Shown in pieces: positions 35,720 to 40,788 of a stretch of DNA of 40,788 bases. How positions within the stretch are numbered: the stretch's first letter is position 1; every line of letters begins with the position of its first letter. Under the pieces are notes generated by a model. The model did no database searches. It was not told the origin of the DNA and was given only the letters and a program-made list of their open reading frames with translations. This DNA is from Chloroflexota bacterium (GTDB taxonomy: Bacteria > Chloroflexota > Dormibacteria > CF-121): positions 1 to 40,788 of the forward strand of contig VBDY01000126.1 in assembly GCA_005882775.1 (NCBI GenBank). Direction: 5' to 3'. The position numbers and the translations under genes were made by a program.

Positions 35720-35752
35720 CAGCCGGTTCTCAGCCGGGTCTAAGCCGGGGTT
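35720..35752. promoter_or_regulatory. Three tandem 11-bp direct repeats, candidate response-regulator operator
   Basis: Units CAGCCGGTTCT, CAGCCGGGTCT and AAGCCGGGGTT follow each other without gaps. On the minus strand they read as GGCTTAGACCC, GGCTGAGAACC and GGCTGGGAACG, matching the GCCTGAGTTC-type units found before the ABC exporter. The array lies between the divergent response-regulator and PAP2 genes and could serve both. Confidence 0.55.
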
Positions 35753-35769
35753 CTGCGCGGCGGCTCGAC

Positions 35770-35775
35770 TAAGCT
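35770..35775 (+). promoter_or_regulatory. Candidate -10 (TAAGCT) for the PAP2 gene
   Basis: TAAGCT is 6 nt before the GTG at 35782, predicting a leaderless message. The 11-bp repeats end where its -35 would be. The same hexamer precedes the yvcK-like gene. Confidence 0.35.
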
Positions 35776-35781
35776 TGGGCC

Positions 35782-36702
35782 GTGCCGCCAGTCGTCGCGC
35801 CGGAGCGTCCGCCGGCTGGCCGCCGGCCGCTGCTGCTTCCGGGCCTGGTGGGGTTCTACCTGGCGGCCGTCACCCTCTTCATGGTCTTCGTCCTTCACCT
35901 CTCGGTATCGCCCGAGCGCCTGCTGCTGCTCATGCTCATCGCCGCCCTGGTGCTGGGGCGGGCCCGGCTCTTTCTGGCTGATTGGATCCCGTTCCTTGTC
36001 CTTTTTCTCTCGTACGAGTATTTGCGTGGGCTCAGCTCGAAGACGGGCTTTAGCGCGCACGATGTCACAGGGCTCGAGCGCACCGTGTCCTTCGGGCACG
36101 TGCCCACCCTCGACCTGCAGGGCACCTTCTATCACGCTGGCCAGGTCAGCTGGTACGACATCGCGGCGACCATGTTCTATTTCCTGCATTTCGCCTTTCC
36201 GCTGGTGCTCGGGTACCTGTTCTGGCTGCAGGCCCGCCCCCTGTTTCTGCGCTACTCACGGGCTCTGATAGGGATGTCATTTGCCGCTTTCATCTTTTAC
36301 CTCCTGATCCCGGTCGAGCCGCCCTGGCTGGCGCTGCCCTCGGTGGTCAAGATCATTGACCACACGCTCCCCAGCTACACGGACATCCCAGGCATTCCGG
36401 TGCCGGCCACGGTCTATCACTGGGTCAACCCCAACAAGGTGGCGGCGATGCCGTCGCTGCACGCGGCGTATCCGCTCCTGGGATTCCTTTTCGGACTGCG
36501 GCTCTGGGGCCGGCGGGTCTGGCCGATTCTCCTCTACACCGTGTGCGTGTGGGTCAGCATCGTCTACCTGGGCGAGCACTACGTCGTCGATGTGATCGGT
36601 GGGGCGATCTTTGCCCTGGGGGCCTTCTTCGGGGAGGACGCGCTCACCCGCTGGTGGCGCGCGCGGCGGTCGCCGGCTAGGCTCTCCAGATCCGCTTCAT
36701 GA
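35782..36702 (+). CDS. PAP2-superfamily membrane phosphatase/phosphotransferase
   Basis: A 306-residue membrane protein with about six hydrophobic segments. The PAP2 motifs are spread as in the AUR1/inositol-phosphorylceramide-synthase-like group: AAMPSLHAAYPLLG (P-S-x-H) and then GEHYVVDVIGG (H-x3-D) about 50 residues later. The first classical motif (K-x6-RP) is not obvious, as in that subgroup. It would remove or transfer a phosphate or phospho-headgroup of a lipid at the outer face of the membrane. The start is GTG at 35782. It lies divergent to the two-component operon, and its 3' end overlaps the yvcK-like gene by 26 nt. Confidence 0.85.
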   Translation: MPPVVAPERPPAGRRPLLLPGLVGFYLAAVTLFMVFVLHLSVSPERLLLLMLIAALVLGRARLFLADWIPFLVLFLSYEYLRGLSSKTGFSAHDVTGLERTVSFGHVPTLDLQGTFYHAGQVSWYDIAATMFYFLHFAFPLVLGYLFWLQARPLFLRYSRALIGMSFAAFIFYLLIPVEPPWLALPSVVKIIDHTLPSYTDIPGIPVPATVYHWVNPNKVAAMPSLHAAYPLLGFLFGLRLWGRRVWPILLYTVCVWVSIVYLGEHYVVDVIGGAIFALGAFFGEDALTRWWRARRSPARLSRSAS

Positions 36703-37975
36703 TTGCCTTGGCCAGCTTGTCGGGCTCGTGGTGGGTCGAGACCCGCGGGTTGACCACGTCGACCAGGATGGCGTGAATGCTCCGCCCGTTTACGGTTCCC
36801 TGGTCGTAGAGCACCCGGTTGATGCCGGCTTGCTGGGCGGAAGTTGGCAGGGCAAAGTTGTTGTTGCTATTGACAATGACGAAGTCAAAGATGTTCGTAC
36901 CCAGGTGGCTCTCGATTGCCTTGAGGTGATCGCTCACCCTGAACGCATCGGTCTCTCCTGGCTGGGTGGCCACGTTGCAGATGAACACCTTGATCGCGGG
37001 CGACGCCTTGAGAGCTTCCGCCATCCCTTCCACCACCAGGTTGGGCAGGATGCTGGTATACAGGCTCCCCGGCCCAACGACGATCATCTCGGCGTTGAGG
37101 ATGGCCTCTTCCGCCTCCGGGTTGATGGTCGCCTCGGGTTGGAGAAAGACCCGTTTGATGGCGGTGACCACCTCGCCATCGCCATTCGCGTGGGGGATGT
37201 TAGACTCGCCCACTCGCGTCTGGCCGTCCGCCATCTCGGCGATCAGCGTCACATCGCGCAGGGTTGAGGGAACGATCTGTCCGCGGACCGCGAGGACGCG
37301 GCCGGATTCCCGGATGGCGTGTTCGAAGTCGCCGGTGATCTCGGCCATGGCCATGATGAACAAGTTTCCGAAGGAGTGGCCGTTCAGGCTGCCCTCCTTG
37401 AAGCGATGCTGGAAGAGCGTGTTCATAAGCGGCTCGACGTCCGCCAGCGCGGTGATGCACTGCCGGAAATCGCCAGGCGGAAGGATCCGGTATTCCTTGC
37501 GGAGGCGGCCGGAGCTGCCCCCGTCGTCCGCAACAGTGACAATGGCGGTCAGGTTTCCCGTGTACTTCTTGAGCCCACGCAACAGAGTCGAGAGCCCCGT
37601 TCCGCCGCCCAGGGCCACCACCCGGGGACCCTTCTGCAGGAAGCGGAAGTTATAGATGATCTCCGACAGCGCCCGGTCCCGGCCCGGGAGAAACGGCCCG
37701 AGCACGGACTGGGTCAGCTTGTACAGGGAGAGTCCAATGATGCCGACGCCGACGGCGCCGAACAGCACGGCCCGGATTGGCCGGGGGAGGAACTGGAGGG
37801 TGAGCGGACCCACAAACTTGGGAAAACTGCCGTACTGGTAAAAGTCCCGCAGGAGGTACCCAATCCCAAGGCTGATCAGCACCAGCCCGACCATCAGGAG
37901 AAGCAGCCACCGTTTAACGTGGAGCCCGGGGGTCAACCAGCGAGCCACCCGGGGGTTCATGCGTAAAGGACCCAC
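36677..37975 (-). CDS. YvcK family (UDP-GlcNAc-binding, gluconeogenesis factor) with membrane anchor
   Basis: A 432-residue protein. The C-terminal 320 residues are YvcK/CofD-like: VVALGGGTGLSTLLRGLKKYT opens the nucleotide-sugar fold, followed by TVADDGGSSGRLR and GPGSLYTSILPNL, all hallmark motifs. In Bacillus and Mycobacterium YvcK binds UDP-GlcNAc and is needed for cell-wall control on gluconeogenic carbon sources. Here about 110 residues are added in front, with two hydrophobic helices (about 24-42 and 70-87), so the protein is probably anchored in the membrane. The start GTG at 37975 follows TAAGCT by 10 nt; ATG at 37960 is an alternative, only five codons later. Confidence 0.92.
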   Translation of the reverse strand: MGPLRMNPRVARWLTPGLHVKRWLLLLMVGLVLISLGIGYLLRDFYQYGSFPKFVGPLTLQFLPRPIRAVLFGAVGVGIIGLSLYKLTQSVLGPFLPGRDRALSEIIYNFRFLQKGPRVVALGGGTGLSTLLRGLKKYTGNLTAIVTVADDGGSSGRLRKEYRILPPGDFRQCITALADVEPLMNTLFQHRFKEGSLNGHSFGNLFIMAMAEITGDFEHAIRESGRVLAVRGQIVPSTLRDVTLIAEMADGQTRVGESNIPHANGDGEVVTAIKRVFLQPEATINPEAEEAILNAEMIVVGPGSLYTSILPNLVVEGMAEALKASPAIKVFICNVATQPGETDAFRVSDHLKAIESHLGTNIFDFVIVNSNNNFALPTSAQQAGINRVLYDQGTVNGRSIHAILVDVVNPRVSTHHEPDKLAKAIMKRIWRA

Positions 37976-37985
37976 CCGAGCCCAA

Positions 37986-37991
37986 AGCTTA
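37986..37991 (-). promoter_or_regulatory. Candidate -10 (TAAGCT) for the yvcK-like gene
   Basis: TAAGCT on the minus strand, 10 nt before the GTG at 37975. A TTAAGA lies 19 nt further upstream as a weak -35. Confidence 0.3.
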
Positions 37992-38047
37992 GCACAGGGT
38001 TTTTTGCGCCTCTTAACTGGGCGTTTCTTTTACAGAAAAGCTGTTGT

Positions 38048-38076
38048 TTGCTCGGTAACCAAACCGGGCATATAAT
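38048..38076 (+). promoter_or_regulatory. Promoter of the aminotransferase gene
   Basis: A perfect TATAAT (38071-38076) and TTGCTC (38048-38053) are separated by 17 nt. The transcript would carry a leader of about 70 nt. CGGT and ACCG within the spacer (38053-38066) form a small inverted repeat that could be an operator. Confidence 0.6.
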
Positions 38077-38140
38077 CGAGACCAGGGTCGAAACCGCGCT
38101 GGGTTGCGTACCCGATTCTGGCGCCTGTTAGAGGGCAAAA

Positions 38141-38147
38141 AGGAGGT
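38141..38147 (+). promoter_or_regulatory. Ribosome binding site that fixes the aminotransferase start
   Basis: AGGAGGT, a near-perfect match to the 16S rRNA tail, is 7 nt before the ATG at 38155 and rules out the in-frame upstream start at 38104. Confidence 0.85.
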
Positions 38148-38154
38148 CGTCTTC

Positions 38155-39126
38155 ATGGCGATCAAGGCGGAAGGTCTGGCAAAGGCCGCCGAAGCCCGCC
38201 GTAAGGAGCAGGCCCAGTACTGGGTCTACCTGGACGGGGAGGTAAAACATTACGAGGACGCTCGCCTCGGCCTGATGACCCATGCCCTGCACTACGGGAC
38301 CGGTGTCTTTGAAGGCATTCGCGGCTACTGGAATCCCGAGCACGAGCAGCTATTCGTGCTGAGGTTGCGGGAACATTACAAACGGCTTCAGCGCTCGGTG
38401 AGGGTGTTAAAGCTCAAGATCCCAATCAGCCTGGACGAGCTCTGCAAGCTGAGCGTGGAGCTCGTCCGCAAGAACGGTTTCCGTCAGGACATCTACATCC
38501 GCCCGATCGCCTTTAAGAGCTCCGAAGAGATCGGAGTCAGGCTACACAATCTCAAGGACTCCTTCGCCATCTACGTCACCCCCTTTGGCAACTACGTCGA
38601 TATTGAGCGCGGCATCCGCTGCATGGTTTCGAGCTGGCGGCGCATCGACGACAACGTGGCTCCGCCCCGCGCCAAGATCACCGGAATCTACGTCAACTCC
38701 GCCCTGGCCAAGACCGAGGCCATGGACAATGGTTTTGACGAGGCCATAATGCTCACCCAGGACGGGCACGTCTGTGAGGGCAGCGCCGAGAACATCTTCC
38801 TGGTTCGTGATGGAAAGGTACTGACGCCCCCACCACAGGACAACATCCTGGAGGGAATCACGCGGACCGGCTTGATCGATCTCTTGCGCCAGGAGATGGA
38901 CCTGGACGTGGTCGAGCGTTCCATCGACCGCTCGGAGCTGTACGTGGCGGACGAGATCTTTCTCTGCGGCACCGGCGCCCAGATCTCGCCCGTAATCGAT
39001 GTCGACCGGCGCCCCGTCGGCGATGGTAAGGTCGGCCCCGTCACGGCCCAGCTGCAGAAGCTCTATTTCGAGATCGTTCGCGGTCGCCATCCCAAGTACC
39101 GCGACTGGCTGACGCCCGTCTACTAG
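38155..39126 (+). CDS. ilvE: Branched-chain amino acid aminotransferase
   Basis: A 323-residue fold-type IV PLP aminotransferase for the last step of valine, leucine and isoleucine synthesis. The GTGVFEGIRGY motif (48-58) is typical of IlvE. The PLP lysine is K174 in PRAKITGIYVNSALAK. GHVCEGSAENIFLVRDG and the phosphate-binding NILEGITRTGLIDLL follow, and FLCGTGAQISPV lies near the end. Length and motifs support IlvE over D-amino-acid transaminase or aminodeoxychorismate lyase. It has a strong promoter, long leader and strong ribosome site, unlike its neighbours. Glycerate kinase follows after 32 nt. Confidence 0.94.
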   Translation: MAIKAEGLAKAAEARRKEQAQYWVYLDGEVKHYEDARLGLMTHALHYGTGVFEGIRGYWNPEHEQLFVLRLREHYKRLQRSVRVLKLKIPISLDELCKLSVELVRKNGFRQDIYIRPIAFKSSEEIGVRLHNLKDSFAIYVTPFGNYVDIERGIRCMVSSWRRIDDNVAPPRAKITGIYVNSALAKTEAMDNGFDEAIMLTQDGHVCEGSAENIFLVRDGKVLTPPPQDNILEGITRTGLIDLLRQEMDLDVVERSIDRSELYVADEIFLCGTGAQISPVIDVDRRPVGDGKVGPVTAQLQKLYFEIVRGRHPKYRDWLTPVY

Positions 39127-39158
39127 AGCCCGGCCGCCGACCGGATCATCATGATCAG

Positions 39159-40310
39159 GTGCGGATCATGCTCGCCCCCAACGCCTTCAAGGGAACCCTG
39201 AGCGCGATCGAGGCCGCCGAGGCTATGGCCGAGGGCGCAGGCCGAGCTATGCCAGGCGCCCGGCTTGACCGCCTGCCGATCGCTGACGGAGGGGACGGCA
39301 CCATGGAAGTGCTGGTAGCCGGGGCTGCCGGGTCTCGCCGCACCCGCCGGGTTCGCGGACCGCGTGGTGAACCGATCGATGCGGCGTACGGCGTTCTTGA
39401 GGACGGTAATCTGGCCGTGATCGAGATGGCACGGGCGGCCGGCCTCGCCCTGGTGCCGGGCCCGCAACGCGATCCACGAGTCACCACCACTTATGGCGTG
39501 GGAGAGCTGATGCAAGATGCCTATGGCGCCGGCGCCCGCCGGTTCATCATTGGCATTGGTGGTAGCGCCACGAATGACGGTGGCGCCGGGATGGCCCAGG
39601 CTCTCGGCTACCACCTGCTCGATGAGAACGGAGTCGAGCTGCCACCCGGAGGGGCTGCCCTCAAGCGCCTGGCCCGGATCGACGCCGGGGGCGTGCTCAG
39701 CGATTGGAAACAGGCCCAGGTCGAGGTGGCGTCCGATGTAAATAACCCTCTGACCGGCCCGCAGGGTGCAAGCGCCGTATACGGGCCGCAGAAGGGGGCG
39801 ACTCCGGAGATGGTTGCAGAGCTGGATGCCGCCCTGAAGCGGCTGGCGGAGATCATCCGGCGCGACCTCGGCATCGATGTCGAGCAGCTCCCTGGCGCTG
39901 GGGCTAGCGGCGGGCTTGGGGCTGGGCTGGTCGCTTTTGTTGGGGGGCGCCTGCGCCCGGGCGCCGAGATGGTGCTCGAGGCTCTGCACCTGGATGAGCG
40001 GCTAAACGGTGTCGACCTGGTGCTGACCGGCGAGGGGCGAATCGACGGCCAGACGGCGCGCTTCGGAAAGGGCCCGGCGGTTCTGGCAAAACACGCACAT
40101 GCCGCAGGCATCCCGGTGATCGGCATCGGTGGCGCGATCGACGACGAAGATGAGCTGCGCCCGATCTTCGACGGTCTCGAGTGCACAGTTACCGGCCCGA
40201 TGACGCTGGAGCAGGCGCTCGCCGAGGCACGGCCGCTACTCGTGCGAGCCACCGAACGCGCGCTTCGCCTGGCCGCTACGGGTGGGCGATTCAGAGGAGG
40301 CCTGGCTTAG
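39159..40310 (+). CDS. Glycerate kinase (GlxK/GarK family)
   Basis: A 383-residue glycerate kinase that would phosphorylate D-glycerate with ATP, feeding it into glycolysis. LAPNAFKGTLSAIEAAEAMAEG is the family start, followed by LPIADGGDGTMEVL, the glycine-rich IGIGGSATNDGGAGMAQALG and the VLTGEGRIDGQTARFGKGP block, all highly typical. The length equals that of E. coli GarK/GlxK. Product position (2- or 3-phosphoglycerate) is not certain from sequence; this family usually makes 2-phosphoglycerate. The start GTG at 39159 is followed closely by an ATG at 39168 that would also serve. No glyoxylate-pathway genes are seen nearby. Confidence 0.93.
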   Translation: MRIMLAPNAFKGTLSAIEAAEAMAEGAGRAMPGARLDRLPIADGGDGTMEVLVAGAAGSRRTRRVRGPRGEPIDAAYGVLEDGNLAVIEMARAAGLALVPGPQRDPRVTTTYGVGELMQDAYGAGARRFIIGIGGSATNDGGAGMAQALGYHLLDENGVELPPGGAALKRLARIDAGGVLSDWKQAQVEVASDVNNPLTGPQGASAVYGPQKGATPEMVAELDAALKRLAEIIRRDLGIDVEQLPGAGASGGLGAGLVAFVGGRLRPGAEMVLEALHLDERLNGVDLVLTGEGRIDGQTARFGKGPAVLAKHAHAAGIPVIGIGGAIDDEDELRPIFDGLECTVTGPMTLEQALAEARPLLVRATERALRLAATGGRFRGGLA

Positions 40311-40316
40311 CAAGCT

Positions 40317-40432
40317 GCGCGGCCTTTAGCGCGAGAGAAGGACGCGCGGAGCGCGCTGCCGCGCCGCAGGCGCGGCCTTTAGCTTGAAAGCAGAACGAGC
40401 GGAGCGAGCTTTAGCGTCCGGCGAGCGCCGGA
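40317..40432. repeat. Tandem structured repeat, two units with 53-nt period
   Basis: GCGCGGCCTTTAGC occurs at 40317-40330 and again at 40370-40383. Each is followed by a stem whose arms differ but stay paired: AGCGCG/CGCGCT (40328-40333, 40352-40357) and AGCTTG/CGAGCT (40381-40386, 40405-40410). A GC-rich hairpin follows each: GCCGCGCC/GGCGCGGC (40358-40365, 40369-40376) and TCCGGCG/CGCCGGA (40417-40423, 40426-40432). No T-run follows, so these are not typical terminators. They begin 6 nt after the glycerate kinase stop. Confidence 0.6.
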
Positions 40433-40436
40433 GTAG

Positions 40437-40487
40437 GCACGGAGCAAGGCATCCGGCCGCCATCCCCCTCTAGCGGCCGGGCCGTGC
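40437..40487. repeat. Two-part GC-rich stem-loop
   Basis: Outer arms GCACGG (40437-40442) and CCGTGC (40482-40487) enclose inner arms CCGGCCGC (40453-40460) and GCGGCCGG (40473-40480), with a 10-nt bulge on one side and a 12-nt loop. It directly follows the tandem repeats in the 226-bp gap between convergent genes. The rest of the gap, to 40536, shows nothing I can name. Confidence 0.5.
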
Positions 40488-40536
40488 GGAGGCCGAAACG
40501 GAGGCGCAATCGCCGGTTAAGTCTCTTTGCGAGTGC

Positions 40537-40788
40537 TTAGTGCTTTCTGTACCCGCTCTGGACCCGCCCCTCCATAAAGGAGATGCGGGGGTGGCGGACC
40601 TTGGAGGTCAGCCTGCGGGTGACGACGGCGGTGGTCAGCGGCACCACCACATCGGTGCGTTGCAGGTGCGGCGGGTTCGGATACCGCTGGGCGCAAGCGG
40701 GGCAGACATCGAGGTGCTGGGCGACCATTTTCCGCTGTTCACGTCGCAGCGTGCCGGGCGGGAAGTTGTCCAGCAGGTAGGAGATGGT
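40537..40788 (-). CDS. zf-HC2-type zinc-finger protein, 5' end outside the window
   Basis: The last 83 codons of a minus-strand gene whose start lies beyond the window. The frame is open to the edge and begins ISYLLDNFPPG, followed by REQRKMVAQHLDVCPACAQRY, with the H-x3-C-x2-C zinc motif of zf-HC2 anti-sigma-factor domains. Such proteins usually bind an ECF sigma factor and continue into a membrane helix. Here the 50 residues after the motif carry no hydrophobic helix and end in SGYRKH, so this looks like a short soluble anti-sigma-like protein. A sigma-factor gene would be expected just upstream, beyond position 40788. Confidence 0.65.
   Translation of the reverse strand, partial: TISYLLDNFPPGTLRREQRKMVAQHLDVCPACAQRYPNPPHLQRTDVVVPLTTAVVTRRLTSKVRHPRISFMEGRVQSGYRKH

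Noticed and set aside
38007-38023. CGCC/GGCG hairpin flanked by T-runs upstream of ilvE
   Set aside because: The stem is only 4 bp and it lies between divergent promoters where no transcript is expected to end.
37976-38154. Possible T-box or attenuator in the ilvE leader
   Set aside because: The leader is only about 70 nt and I see no T-box sequence, regulatory peptide with branched-chain codons, or terminator/antiterminator pair.

Overview
The window is about 40.8 kb of GC-rich, very gene-dense bacterial chromosome. It holds roughly 37 protein genes, many joined by 1-4 nt stop/start overlaps (GTGA, ATGA, TGATG) and many starting with GTG. I found no rRNA, tRNA, CRISPR array, insertion sequence or phage gene. 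The mix of selA-selB, a membrane-anchored YvcK, a bactofilin, a site-2 protease, a LipM-type octanoyltransferase and a mycobacterial-style LprG/P55 pair fits a high-GC Gram-positive-like lineage. Chloroflexota, Candidatus Dormibacterota or a deep actinobacterial relative are the best guesses, but this is inference; no marker here fixes the phylum. Several genes have a TANNNT hexamer only 7-10 nt before the start codon, suggesting frequent leaderless transcription.

Layout. 71-2931 (+): metallo-hydrolase and a GH31 alpha-glycosidase. 2889-3422 (-): unknown coiled-coil protein, divergent from 3446-5805 (+): M20 amidohydrolase and a double-length thymidine kinase whose N-terminal half has lost catalytic residues. 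5791-8263 (-): ABC-2 type exporter. 8448-9947 (+): PocR/GAF/degenerate-GGDEF signalling protein. 9937-11112 (-): MFS transporter. 11237-13901 (+): a compact module that looks like part of a type IV secretion/conjugation machine (anchored small protein, VirB2-like, VirB6/TrbL-like, M23 peptidase) followed by SSB and a very acidic 49-residue protein, closed by a strong terminator.

14020-16898 (+): ychF, lipM, a candidate structured RNA, a small tail-anchored protein and a bactofilin. 16973-26599 (+): a long overlapping gene string with M50 protease, selA, selB, LprG-like lipoprotein, P55-like MFS, ROK kinase, tRNA nucleotidyltransferase-type protein and a CPA1 antiporter. 26671-30218 (+): DUF1232 protein, rplI, dnaB, purA. 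30147-31505 (-): divergent orphan RnfD/NqrB-like protein. 31606-33536 (+): BNR-repeat exported protein and a RidA protein. 33505-35675 (-): two-component system. 35782-36702 (+): PAP2 phosphatase. 36677-37975 (-): YvcK. 38155-40310 (+): branched-chain aminotransferase and glycerate kinase. 40317-40487: tandem structured repeats. The window closes with a partial zf-HC2 protein on the minus strand.

Links between regions: the response regulator promoter region and the ABC exporter promoter region carry arrays of similar 11-bp direct repeats in the same orientation relative to the gene, so the two-component system may control itself and the exporter. SelA and SelB supply selenocysteine insertion (selC and selD are not in the window). 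The lipoprotein and MFS pair probably exports a lipid or glycolipid. The most unusual items are the tandem thymidine kinase, the ATPase-less secretion-like module with its own SSB, the orphan RnfD-like protein without a flavinylation motif, and two unexplained structured intergenic elements.
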